From: a bacterium
GTDB taxonomy: Bacteria; Actinomycetota; Acidimicrobiia; Spongiisociales; Spongiisociaceae
DNA: 64,000 bases
Assembly: GCA_028821235.1 (NCBI GenBank)
Contig: JAPPGV010000081.1
Location: 1-64,000 of the forward strand
Direction of reading: 5' to 3'
Part shown: positions 43,063 to 51,720 of the stretch, one piece after another
Layout: every line of letters begins with the position of its first letter
Position numbering within the stretch: position 1 is the first letter of the stretch
Program-made: the position numbers and the translations under genes
Notes under the pieces: model-generated
Database searches by the model: none
What the model saw: the letters and a program-made list of their open reading frames with translations, nothing else
Told to the model about the DNA's origin: nothing

Positions 43063-43544
43063 CCTTCGAGCTGCACACGATCCGCCTGACCGTCAATGGT
43101 GCCGCTGTGTCGGTTCAGGTGGAGTCGCGCCAGACTCTCGCCGGGGCACTGCGGGACCAGTTGGGCCTCACCGGGACCAATCTCGGGTGCGAGCACGGAG
43201 TGTGCGGAGCGTGCACGGTGCTCCTTGACGGCCGGACGGCCCGCTCATGTACGTTGCTGGCGGTCCAGGCTCAGGGCCGGTCGGTCACCACGGTGGAAGG
43301 TCTGGCCGCAGAGGGCGAGCGTCTGCATCCCGTCCAGCAGGCCTTCGCCGAGCACCATGCGCTCCAGTGCGGGTTCTGCACGCCGGGCTTCCTGCTGACC
43401 ACGATCGAGTACCTCGACGAGGCGCCCGCGAACGACTCCGAAGCCATCCGGCAACGGTTGTCAGGGAACCTGTGCCGATGTACCGGCTACCACAACATCG
43501 TCGCCGCCGTGAAGGACCTCGTCCGCCGCCAGGCCGCGCCATGA
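43059..43544 (+). CDS. Molybdenum hydroxylase [2Fe-2S] subunit (CoxS/XdhC-like)
   Basis: A 161-residue iron-sulfur subunit. The plant-type ferredoxin cluster is GCEHGVCGACTVLLDG followed by Cys in SCTLLA; the second cluster is QCGFCTPGF and LCRCTGYHNI. It carries electrons from the Mo cofactor to FAD. It is coupled to both neighbours by 4-bp overlaps (ATGA at each end). The many longer open frames across this region are shadows. Confidence 0.95.
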   Translation: MTFELHTIRLTVNGAAVSVQVESRQTLAGALRDQLGLTGTNLGCEHGVCGACTVLLDGRTARSCTLLAVQAQGRSVTTVEGLAAEGERLHPVQQAFAEHHALQCGFCTPGFLLTTIEYLDEAPANDSEAIRQRLSGNLCRCTGYHNIVAAVKDLVRRQAAP

Positions 43545-45889
43545 GGCAGGTCGGGAAGCCACTGGCCCGGCGCGAGGACGAACGGCTCCTCCGAGGGCAG
43601 AGCAGGTACCTGGCCGACCTGGCGTTCGGGGACCTGCTCGAGGCGATCGTCATCAGGAGTCCGTTCGCCAGGGCCCGTATCCTGTCGATCGACCCGACCG
43701 CCGCGCTCGCCGCCGACGGCGTGGTTGCGGTGTTCACCGCCGAGGATCTCGTGGACGTCGAGCCTGCTCTGACCCGCCAGTTCTACTCGCTAACGCCCGC
43801 CTTCGTGGAGCGTCACGACGTGTTCCTGGGGCCATACCGGGAGCCGATCCTCGCCTCCGGACGGGTGTCACGGGTGGGTGAGCCGGTGGCCCTCCTCGTA
43901 GCCACCGATCGCGCGACCGCCGAGGACGCCGCAGAACTGGTGGAGGTGGACTACGAGCCGATGGACCCGATCGTCGACCCGCTCGAAGCCATGGCACCCG
44001 GCGCCGATCCGGTAGCGTCCGACGTGCCCGGCAACGTCCAGGCGTCGTTCCGGATCAGGGCCGGTGATCCCGGTCGCGCCGCAGCAGCGGCCGATCGAAC
44101 GGTGAGCGGCCGATTCCGGATCGGCCGCTCGGTGGGATCACCCATCGAGAACCGGGGCGCGGTGGGCGTACCGGCCACCGGTTCCGAGCCGCTGACGGTC
44201 TGGTCCACCACCCAGATACCCCATCTCCTCCGCTCCTACCTGGCCGACTTCCTCCGGTGCGGCGAGGAGGATCTACGGGTGGTGGCGCCCGCCATGGGCG
44301 GGAGTTTCGGCGGGGGCATATATGCGGAGGAGCTACTGGTGGCGTTCGCCGCCCGAGCGCTGGAGGGGCCGGTCCGGTGGCTGGAGGACCGCCGCGAGAA
44401 CCTGGGCAACGCCCGCCACTCCCGCGACCAGATCATCGACGCCCGGCTGGCCTACGACCTCTCGGGGGGGTTCCGGGCCCTCCGCCTGCGCATCGTCCAG
44501 GACTGCGGCTCGGCCAACCTCTTCGGCCTGACCCTGCCGTTCAACATCGCCTCCCACGCCCGGGGCCAGTTCGCCATCGACCACTTCGATGCGGAAGGGC
44601 TGTGCGTCCTCACCAACAAGACCCGGAACACGCCGGTAAGGGGCGCCGGGCGCCCGGAGGCCACCTTCGTGCTCGATCGGCTGGTGGACATGGCCGCCGA
44701 CGACCTGGGTGTCGACCCGGCGGAATTGCGGCGGCGCAACCTGATCCCCGCCGGTGAGATGCCGCGGGACATGGGCATGCTGTATCGGGACGGAGCGCCC
44801 ATGGTGTACGACTCGGGCGACTTCCCGGACCAGCTCCGCACCGCGCTCGAAGCCTCCGGATACTGGGAGAAGCGCAGGTCGATCGGCGGAGCCGGTGAGG
44901 GCAACCGCGCCCGCGGCATCGGTATCTCGTCGCATGTGGAGGCCACCGGACTGGGTCCCCACGAGACCGCCCGCCTTGAGATCGACGACTCGGGCAGAGT
45001 GGTACTCACCTGCGGGTCCAACCCGCACGGCCAGAGCCATGCCACCACCCTGGCCCAGGTGGCAGGCGACGCCCTCGGTGTTCCCTATGACCGCATCGAG
45101 ACCCGTTTCGGGGACACCGGGCTCCTGGAGCGAGGGGGCGGCACGTTCGGAAGCCGGAGCGCCGTCACGGCAGGCTCGGTCGTCCACAGCGCGGCTATCG
45201 AGCTGCGGCGACAGATCCTCGAGCTGGCGGGCGAACTTCTCGAATGCGACCCGGCCGACCTCGACATCCGGGACGGCCTCGTGAGTCCCCGGGGCGTGCC
45301 CGGCATCGCGCTGGGGTTCCCCGAGTTGGCCGCCGCCCGCGACCGCAACGACGGTGACGGATCCAGGCTGAGTGCGCGTGACGAGTTCGTGCCCCCCACG
45401 GTCACCTTCGGATCGGGAACCCACGTCGCATCGGTGACCGTGGACCGGGAGACCGGTGTCGTCAGCCTGACCGGTTACGTGGTGGTGGACGACTGCGGCA
45501 CCGTGCTGAACCCGATGGTGGTGGACGGCCAGCAACACGGCGGGGTGGCCCATGGGATCGGAAACGCCCTCCTGGAGGAAGCGGTGTACGACGGGGATGG
45601 ACAACTCCTGTCGGGAACCTTCATCGACTACCTGCTCCCCACCGCCGCGGACGTCCCCGACATCGAGGTGATCCACCGGCCCCATCCCACCCCGCTCAAC
45701 ATTCTGGGCGTGAAGGGGGCCGGGGAGGGCTCGACCGCCTCCGCACCCGGCGCCATCGCCAACGCGATCGTGGACGCACTCCGACCGGTGCGGATCGAGA
45801 TCAACGAGCTACCGATCACCCCCCAGCGCCTGGTGGAGCTGATCCGGGCAGCAGAGGCCGGGCAGGTGGCCGGCCCGGCCGGAAATTAA
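43541..45889 (+). CDS. Molybdenum hydroxylase large subunit (xanthine dehydrogenase/CoxL family)
   Basis: A 782-residue molybdopterin-binding subunit. The aldehyde-oxidase a/b hammerhead domain is N-terminal (PLARREDERLLRGQ, about 5-115). Mo-cofactor regions include MGGSFGGG, RGAGRPEATFVLDR and the terminal KGAGEGSTASAPGAIANAI with the catalytic Glu. The AYxCSFR loop of true CO dehydrogenase is not present, so it is an XDH-type hydroxylase of an N-heterocycle or aldehyde rather than CO dehydrogenase. The following hydantoinase-type gene 39 bp downstream suggests hydroxylation followed by ring opening. Confidence 0.93.
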   Translation: MRQVGKPLARREDERLLRGQSRYLADLAFGDLLEAIVIRSPFARARILSIDPTAALAADGVVAVFTAEDLVDVEPALTRQFYSLTPAFVERHDVFLGPYREPILASGRVSRVGEPVALLVATDRATAEDAAELVEVDYEPMDPIVDPLEAMAPGADPVASDVPGNVQASFRIRAGDPGRAAAAADRTVSGRFRIGRSVGSPIENRGAVGVPATGSEPLTVWSTTQIPHLLRSYLADFLRCGEEDLRVVAPAMGGSFGGGIYAEELLVAFAARALEGPVRWLEDRRENLGNARHSRDQIIDARLAYDLSGGFRALRLRIVQDCGSANLFGLTLPFNIASHARGQFAIDHFDAEGLCVLTNKTRNTPVRGAGRPEATFVLDRLVDMAADDLGVDPAELRRRNLIPAGEMPRDMGMLYRDGAPMVYDSGDFPDQLRTALEASGYWEKRRSIGGAGEGNRARGIGISSHVEATGLGPHETARLEIDDSGRVVLTCGSNPHGQSHATTLAQVAGDALGVPYDRIETRFGDTGLLERGGGTFGSRSAVTAGSVVHSAAIELRRQILELAGELLECDPADLDIRDGLVSPRGVPGIALGFPELAAARDRNDGDGSRLSARDEFVPPTVTFGSGTHVASVTVDRETGVVSLTGYVVVDDCGTVLNPMVVDGQQHGGVAHGIGNALLEEAVYDGDGQLLSGTFIDYLLPTAADVPDIEVIHRPHPTPLNILGVKGAGEGSTASAPGAIANAIVDALRPVRIEINELPITPQRLVELIRAAEAGQVAGPAGN

Positions 45890-45928
45890 GGTGGGAGCAC
45901 ATCCCGCCGGACCGTCAAGGAGCCCTGC

Positions 45929-47317
45929 ATGCCCGCATTCGATCTTGCCATCGTCGGTGGTTCCGTTTGGACCGCCCAGGGATTCACCGACCGGACGGAC
46001 ATCCTGGTCCGGGGCGAGCAGATCGCCGAGCTACGGCCGGCAGGGGCATCCCCGGTAGACGCGACGGAGGTCGTAGACGCTACTGACCGGCTGGTGATAC
46101 CGGGCTTTATCGACACCCACACCCACCAACGGGATCCCGGCTTCACCCACAAGGAAGACATCACCAGCGCCACCCGGGGAGCGGCGGCGGGCGGCGTGAC
46201 CACCACGGTCGGGATGCCCAACGTCAACCCGCCCACCACCACTCCGGAGCTCTACGGGGCCCTGATCGAGGACCAGTCCCGGCGGGCCGTGGTCGACTTC
46301 AACCACAACCCCTCCCCCACCAACGTGGAGGCGGTGGCCGAGATGGCGGCGATGGGAGCGCTCGGTTTCAAGGTCTTCATGGTGGTCGACGCCGCCCGCA
46401 GCTACCCGCACATGCCCGGCCTGGGCGTTCACAAGCACGACGATCTGGTTCGCATCATGGAAGCGGTGGGAGCGACCGGCCGACCACTGATGGTCCATCC
46501 CAACGACCAGGCCGTGCTGGGGATCATCGAACACGCCCACTTCGAGGCCGGCAAGATGGATCCCGAGTCGTACTCCAAGGCCGAGTGGATGTATGACGGG
46601 ATGGTCTGGAACAGCGGGGTGGCGACGCTGATCGAGCTCAACCGCGGGGTGGGTGGACCGCTGCACGTGCTCCACATGATGTCGGATCGGACCGTGGAGC
46701 TCATCCGCCGAGCCAAGGCCGACGGGCAGGACGTGACCTCCGAGGTCAACGCATTCGGGCTGTTCCACAGCGACTGGGACGAGATCGCTCCCATGGGTCC
46801 CCTGGCGATCGGGCGGTGCCTCAAGCCGGAGTGGCGGGCATCGCTATGGGAGGGGATCGCCGACGGCACCATCGACGTGCTCGGAACCGACCATGCCCCC
46901 CATACCCTGGAGGAGAAATCCACCGGCTGGGACAACATGTGGGCCACTCCCACCGGCACCCCGCAGCTCCAGCACTACCTGATGAAGCTGCTGGACTCCT
47001 CGCACCGGGGCCTCATCTCCCTCGACAACGTGGTGCGGATCGGTTCGCACAATCCGGCTCGACGCTTCGGCCTGTACCCGCGCAAGGGCACCATCGAGGT
47101 GGGATCGGACGCCGACCTGGTGGTGATCGACTACCACGCCGAGCACACGGTCACCCGGGACGAGGTGCTCTCGAAAGCCGGATACTCCGGGTACGAAGGC
47201 CAGACGCTCAAGGGAGTTCCGATCCTGACCACCGTGCGGGGCGCCATCGTGGCCCGCGACGGAGTGGTGACCGGGAAACCCGGATACGGGCAGTTCGTAG
47301 GTCCGGTCGCGTCCTGA
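45929..47317 (+). CDS. Dihydroorotase/allantoinase/hydantoinase-type amidohydrolase
   Basis: A 462-residue cyclic amidohydrolase. Motifs: DTHTHQRDPGFTHKED (HxH), LGFKVFMVV with a probable metal-bridging Lys, His in MVHPNDQ, His in LHVLHMMSD, and Asp in LGTDHAPHTLEEK. Overall it is closest in feel to the allantoinase/hydantoinase branch. An AAGGAG site precedes the ATG. It likely opens a ring made by the Mo hydroxylase encoded just upstream (purine, pyrimidine or hydantoin), in the same operon (39-bp gap). It differs from the homologue at 4034. Confidence 0.88.
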   Translation: MPAFDLAIVGGSVWTAQGFTDRTDILVRGEQIAELRPAGASPVDATEVVDATDRLVIPGFIDTHTHQRDPGFTHKEDITSATRGAAAGGVTTTVGMPNVNPPTTTPELYGALIEDQSRRAVVDFNHNPSPTNVEAVAEMAAMGALGFKVFMVVDAARSYPHMPGLGVHKHDDLVRIMEAVGATGRPLMVHPNDQAVLGIIEHAHFEAGKMDPESYSKAEWMYDGMVWNSGVATLIELNRGVGGPLHVLHMMSDRTVELIRRAKADGQDVTSEVNAFGLFHSDWDEIAPMGPLAIGRCLKPEWRASLWEGIADGTIDVLGTDHAPHTLEEKSTGWDNMWATPTGTPQLQHYLMKLLDSSHRGLISLDNVVRIGSHNPARRFGLYPRKGTIEVGSDADLVVIDYHAEHTVTRDEVLSKAGYSGYEGQTLKGVPILTTVRGAIVARDGVVTGKPGYGQFVGPVAS

Positions 47318-47325
47318 GGCTCCGC

Positions 47326-48399
47326 CTACGCGAAGTTGGGGGCCACCTCTTCCTGGAACCGCGTCCATTGCTCGATCAGATGATCCAGCGTGTGGTAGAT
47401 GAACTTCATCTCGAAGGCGGTGCAACCCGACTCGATGTAGCGGCCGATCTCCTCACTCACGTCATCAGGTGACCCGATCAGGGATGCCGCCCAGATGGCG
47501 TCGAGTGTGTCGGTGCGCTCCTCCGGCGACAGGTGATGGCCGGTGGTTCCTGCGTAGCCCTCTTCGAAGGCCAGCATGGTGGGCTCCGCCTCGGCCCTGG
47601 CCTGCTCCATGGTGTCGGCCAGGTACACCTGAATCTCGGTGCCGGCGGTGAACTTCTCGGGATCACGACCTCGAGCCTCCATGCGCCGATGGATGTCGGC
47701 GATGGCCGCCGGGAACTGGGGCGGGGTGATCCAGAATGACAGCCACCCGTCGGCATAGTCGGCGATCATCTCCAGCGACTTCTCCGCCGATCCGCCGATC
47801 CAGATGGGCGGGTACGGCTTCTGAACCGGCTTGGGATAAACCTCGGCATCCTCGAAGTTGGCGAACTCGCCGCGGAAGGTGGCCTTGTCCTGCGTCCAGA
47901 CCTCGCGCATGGCCTCGAATACCTCTCGGGTGTGACGAACCTTGCTGCCCCGCCAGATGCCCATCACCTCGAACTCGACGTTGTGGGTGCTCTTCGGGGC
48001 CCCCTGGCCGATCCCCAACTCGAGCCGGCCGTTGCTCAGGACATCGATGTTGGCGATCTGCTTGGCCGTTCCCAGCGCCTCCCGGTACGGCAGGCACAGG
48101 ACCGCCAGGCCGAGGCGGATGTTCTCCGTGATCCCGGCGATGTAGGCCAGGTTGGTCAACGACTCCATGAACAGAGGCTGGTAGTCGTCACGAGCAGCGG
48201 CTTCCCAGAAGGTCTCCCGGGAACCGCACGAGATATGCACCGAGTCGAGCAGTTGGTTCCACACGTAATAGTCATGGACCCAGAGGGTTTCGAAACCGAG
48301 GCGGTCGGCCTCCACCGACGAACGGTGGAGAGCGTCCACCCCTGACAAGGGACCTGCGCATGTGACTCGCACACCGAAATGCGGCTGCTTGGACGCCAT
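47326..48399 (-). CDS. LLM class F420/FMN-dependent oxidoreductase
   Basis: A 357-residue luciferase-like monooxygenase family TIM barrel. Typical features are LGFETLWVHDYYVWN near the N-terminus, IRLGLAVLCLPYREALGTAKQIANIDVLSNGRLELGIGQG and PYPPIWIGGSAEKSLEMIADYADGW. Members use F420 or FMNH2 to oxidise or reduce small organic molecules. The start MASKQPHFGV at 48399 is preferred; the longer frame has a non-conserved arm. It is convergent with the hydantoinase gene, 8 bp between stops, and perhaps is part of the same pathway, as in uracil-ring-opening by RutA-like enzymes, but that is inference. Confidence 0.86.
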   Translation of the reverse strand: MASKQPHFGVRVTCAGPLSGVDALHRSSVEADRLGFETLWVHDYYVWNQLLDSVHISCGSRETFWEAAARDDYQPLFMESLTNLAYIAGITENIRLGLAVLCLPYREALGTAKQIANIDVLSNGRLELGIGQGAPKSTHNVEFEVMGIWRGSKVRHTREVFEAMREVWTQDKATFRGEFANFEDAEVYPKPVQKPYPPIWIGGSAEKSLEMIADYADGWLSFWITPPQFPAAIADIHRRMEARGRDPEKFTAGTEIQVYLADTMEQARAEAEPTMLAFEEGYAGTTGHHLSPEERTDTLDAIWAASLIGSPDDVSEEIGRYIESGCTAFEMKFIYHTLDHLIEQWTRFQEEVAPNFA

Positions 48400-48617
48400 G
48401 GTTCTCCGATCTCGATTCTCTGGTGTGGACGTGAGAGGCGGCCACGGCCCGGCCACCCTCACCATGAGATTAGCCATGGTGTCCTGATCCGTTAGTCGGT
48501 GACACCCCGACGCGGGCCGGCCCGCCTTCGATCAAACAGGACCCCCGACTCGGACAACCGGAGAGACGGTCCAGAGTTAACCGTTACAGGAACGAACAGG
48601 TCAACACCCCACCCATG

Positions 48618-48648
48618 GGCGCCCGCGCCGGACGCGCGGTCGGGCGCC
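48618..48648 (-). terminator. GC-rich hairpin after the DEAD-box helicase gene
   Basis: GGCGCCCG (48618-48625) pairs with CGGGCGCC (48641-48648), with further complementary bases inside. It lies 48 bp beyond the stop codon of the minus-strand helicase gene. No T-run. Confidence 0.35.
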
Positions 48649-48695
48649 GCCTCGAGGCGACCCGCTGAGAGTCAGGCGCGCCGGCGGGATTCAGG

Positions 48696-50012
48696 TCAGC
48701 TTCTCGCCCGGGCCGGTGCCCGCCTGTTGCGATTCTTGGATGCCGGCCGTTGGCGGTTGCTGCGCGGGTGACGAGACCGGCTCCTGCTGGTCGGACGTCC
48801 CGGACCTCCGTTTTGCCTCCTGCGGGCCGCGGGTTGCCGGCTCGGATCGACGGGAGCCCTGCGGGGTTTGCGACGGCGGACCCTCCCATCGAGCGGCTGG
48901 ATGGCGGTGAGGTCCACATCGGTGACCGGCTGCCGCAGTCCCAGCCGGCGTTGCATGTGTCGGAGATCTCCGACCTGATCGGGTGGGACGAGCGAGACCA
49001 CGATGCCGTCCTTGCCGGCTCGGGCGGTGCGGCCTGACCTGTGGAGGTAGGCCTTGTGATCGGCGGGAAGGTCGTAGTGGATGATGGCGCTGACATCCTC
49101 GACATGGATGCCTCGTGCGACGACATCGGTAGCGACCAGCGCCTGCACCCTTCCGGAAGCGAAATCCTTCAGCGCTCTGGTGCGCTGGTTCTGGTTCCGC
49201 CCGCCGTGGATCGCCGCGGTCAGGATGCCTGTCCGACTGAGTTGACGGGCTACCCGATCAGAGCCGCGGCGGGTTCGGCAGAAGACGATCGTGGGTCCCG
49301 CGGCATCGATCGTGCGGGCACTGACCTCGATACGGTTCGTCCTGTCCACATGCCAGAACACATGGTCCGCATCGACGACGTCGGGCGTCCCCTGTCCTAT
49401 TTCGTGCCGTACAGGGCGGTGCTGGTAGTCGCGGGTTAGTGAGGCGACTTCGCGGTCCAGCGTGGCGGAGAACAACATCGTCTGCCGCTTGGCCGCGGTC
49501 TGGTCGAGCAAGCGCCGGACAGCGGGGATGAACCCCATATCGGCCATGCGGTCGGCCTCGTCTATGACGATGATCTCGACCGCGGAGAGCTCGGCCACAC
49601 CTTGATGGATCAGGTCTTCGAGGCGCCCGGGGCACGCCACCAGTATGTCTACGCCGCTGCGGAGGGCCCTGACCTGGGGGCCGTAACCCACGCCGCCATA
49701 GACGACTGCCACGCGGACCTTCCCAGAGAAGGAACGAAGCTCGGTTGCTATCTGATCGGCGAGTTCGCGGGTAGGGGCCAGCACGAGCCCTTTGGGCCTG
49801 CGCGGTTCGGCACGGCCTACTCTGGCCACGAGGGGAATCCCGAAGGCCAGAGTCTTGCCCGAGCCGGTGGGAGCGCGACCGCACACGTCGCGGCCCCTAA
49901 TTGCGTCGGCCAGAGTGGCTGTCTGGATCTCGAACGGTCGGGTGATACCGCGCCGGGCAAGAGCCTGGCCTATGGGTTTGGGTACGCCCAGTTGGGCGAA
50001 TGTGGGGGGCAT
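48696..50012 (-). CDS. DEAD-box RNA helicase (RhlE-like)
   Basis: A 438-residue ATP-dependent RNA helicase. Motifs are present in order: Q-motif around FEIQTATLADAI, APTGSGKT, PTRELADQ, IDEADRM, SATL in FSATL, HGGRNQNQR, ATDVVARGIHV and HRSGRTARAG. Residues after about 370 form a basic Arg/Pro-rich tail typical of RNA-binding extensions in RhlE and CsdA relatives. It is probably a cold-inducible or ribosome-assembly helicase. The leader region to 50380 is long and gene-free, which is usual for such genes, but no specific RNA element is recognised. Confidence 0.92.
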   Translation of the reverse strand: MPPTFAQLGVPKPIGQALARRGITRPFEIQTATLADAIRGRDVCGRAPTGSGKTLAFGIPLVARVGRAEPRRPKGLVLAPTRELADQIATELRSFSGKVRVAVVYGGVGYGPQVRALRSGVDILVACPGRLEDLIHQGVAELSAVEIIVIDEADRMADMGFIPAVRRLLDQTAAKRQTMLFSATLDREVASLTRDYQHRPVRHEIGQGTPDVVDADHVFWHVDRTNRIEVSARTIDAAGPTIVFCRTRRGSDRVARQLSRTGILTAAIHGGRNQNQRTRALKDFASGRVQALVATDVVARGIHVEDVSAIIHYDLPADHKAYLHRSGRTARAGKDGIVVSLVPPDQVGDLRHMQRRLGLRQPVTDVDLTAIQPLDGRVRRRKPRRAPVDPSRQPAARRRQNGGPGRPTSRSRSRHPRSNRQRPASKNRNRRAPARARS

Positions 50013-50380
50013 TGGTCTCCTTGACCCGCGTGACGCGGGCTTCTCATGGGTTCGGTGGCGCCTCGATGCGGCGATGCCTCGATGGGGCGGTAAAGAAGAG
50101 CGGTCTTCTCAGGATTGGTTCACGATGACTGGAAGAACCAAGACCCGTCTGCGAACCCACCAACCGGCCTAGTAGCCGGATCGCGGACGAGGATACCACA
50201 TCTGGGAGCGCCGTCCCGACCGCGATGACCACCGGACGCGGGAGCATCGAGTTGCCTCGCTATTGGCGGAAGTGAATGTTGTGGCGACGTCACCCTCGCC
50301 CGGTCCTCGGCAGCGCGCCCTGCGCAACGCCTGACGAACGTGGGAGAGAGTGAACTCCATCCGTTCCTCGCCGGCCTGCC
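50013..50380. other. Intergenic stretch, probable helicase leader
   Basis: No gene is supported here. Reading from the helicase, the region could be its 5' leader. A small inverted repeat, AGAAGA-GCGG-TCTTCT (50094-50109), is the only structure I see. Short open frames in several phases have no coding character. Confidence 0.4.
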
Positions 50381-50495
50381 CGCCATGTTACGGCTCCGGC
50401 CCCCCGGATCGCGCAGCGGGTAGCATGCGGCACCGTGCGCGACCTCCGAGCAGCCGTCCAGCACCTGTACCCGGACCTGGTCGACCTGCGCCGAA
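50381..50495 (+). repeat. Duplicate of the M20 gene promoter and 5' end (copy of 37181-37295)
   Basis: 115 bp with 4 mismatches to 37181-37295 and exactly colinear, including the TAGCAT -10 hexamer (50421-50426) and GTG (50435). Flanking sequence to each side is unrelated, so only the promoter and about 20 codons were copied. It likely supplies the promoter for the dehydrogenase gene at 50583. Confidence 0.85.
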
Positions 50496-50572
50496 GGCTT
50501 CGCCGTGGCGCGTCAGATGGTGCTGGAATGGCCCTACGGCCGGTAGGTAGACCATCGAGTGCTTGGTCGTGA
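50435..50572 (+). pseudogene. Truncated 45-codon copy of M20 amidohydrolase N-terminus
   Basis: Starting at GTG 50435 the frame gives 20 codons nearly identical to the start of the M20 protein (DLRAAVQHLYPDLVDLRR), then 25 unrelated codons to a TGA at 50570-50572. Translation, if it occurs, would end 10 bp before the GTG of the alcohol dehydrogenase gene, so it could act as a leader peptide with coupled translation. More likely it is just a remnant of the duplication. Confidence 0.55.
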
Positions 50573-50582
50573 GGGGTAAGGC

Positions 50583-51584
50583 GTGAGGGCGGTCGTTGCC
50601 ACGGGGCCCGGAACGCTCGATACAGTGGATGTTCCCTGCCGGAGCGAGAAGGATACGGTGGCGGTCCGGCTCGAGCGGGCGGGGATTTGCGGGACCGACC
50701 TGAAGATCCTGGATGGCGCCATGCCCACCCGCTATCCCCGGATCCTCGGCCATGAGGTGGTGGGAACCGTAGAGCGGACCCCATCCGGAGCGCGGCTCTC
50801 TGCTGGAACCAGGGTGCTCGTGAATCCGAGCGTGAACTGCGACGCCTGCTACCTGTGCGAGAACGGCCAGACGCATCTCTGCCGCCGCGGTGGGCTGCTG
50901 GGGCGGGATTTCGACGGTGTGTTCGCGGAGACCATCGGGGTCCCGGAACGATTCCTCCATGCGGTGCCCGAAGAAATCGCCCTGGACGACACCGGACTCC
51001 TGCAGGTCCTGGGCACGGTCGTCCACTCCCAGGAGAGCGTCCCGGTCTCGTCAGAGACGCTGGCGGTGGTGGTCGGCCTGGGAGTGTCCGGTCTCCTGCA
51101 CCTCCAGTTGCTGAGAGCAAGAGGTGCGGGCCGTGTCATCGGAGTCACCCGGTCGCGACGGAAGCTGGATCTGGCCAGAAGTCTGGGCGCTCATGCCGTG
51201 GCCACCCCGGACGAGGCGGTCGCGGCGGTGACCGAGATATCAGATGGCAGGGGCGCCGATCTGGTGGTGGAGGCTGTGGGAACCGAGGCCACGGTTCTCC
51301 AGGCGATCGAGCTATGCGGGTACGGCGGCCATGTGGTCGTCTATGGCACGGTGACCGGTAGAGGGGGAAAGCTGCCGTTCTACCAGCTGTACCTCAAGGA
51401 GCTCACCTTGCATTTCCCGAGAGCCGCCCGGCCTGCCGACTACAACACCTCCATCCGCATGGCGGAGCAGGGCCGGATGGAACTCGCCCCGCTGATCACC
51501 GCCCGCTTCCCCTTGGAGCAAGCCTCCGCCGCCTTCGCCGCAGCCAGGAGCGGGAACCACCTCAAGGTCCTCCTGACGCGCTAG
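50583..51584 (+). CDS. Zinc-dependent alcohol dehydrogenase (MDR superfamily)
   Basis: A 333-residue medium-chain dehydrogenase. Catalytic zinc residues are Cys in GICGTDLK and His-Glu in GHEVVG; the structural zinc lobe is CDACYLCENGQTHLC. The NAD(P) site is in VVGLGVSGLLHLQLL. Such enzymes oxidise polyols, sugars or amino alcohols; threonine- or sorbitol-type dehydrogenases are close in feel. GAGGGG lies 7 bp before the GTG start. The gene sits right behind the duplicated M20 promoter segment, suggesting that its expression now depends on it. Downstream the next gene has its own TATGAT hexamer at 51688-51693. Confidence 0.88.
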   Translation: MRAVVATGPGTLDTVDVPCRSEKDTVAVRLERAGICGTDLKILDGAMPTRYPRILGHEVVGTVERTPSGARLSAGTRVLVNPSVNCDACYLCENGQTHLCRRGGLLGRDFDGVFAETIGVPERFLHAVPEEIALDDTGLLQVLGTVVHSQESVPVSSETLAVVVGLGVSGLLHLQLLRARGAGRVIGVTRSRRKLDLARSLGAHAVATPDEAVAAVTEISDGRGADLVVEAVGTEATVLQAIELCGYGGHVVVYGTVTGRGGKLPFYQLYLKELTLHFPRAARPADYNTSIRMAEQGRMELAPLITARFPLEQASAAFAAARSGNHLKVLLTR

Positions 51585-51720
51585 CTCCCTCACGGCCGGG
51601 CCGCTTGTCGACCAGGAACTCCCATGTCATGACACCGCGGGTCAAGCTGTCCCGCCCCTGCCAGGCGGTCTGCCGGGAGGTGATCGGTATGATCCCGACC
51701 AATCGACCAGAGAAGAGGAT

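Noticed and set aside
43541-45889. Aerobic CO dehydrogenase large subunit
   Set aside because: The AYxCSFR active-site loop is missing; the sequence fits XDH-type hydroxylases.
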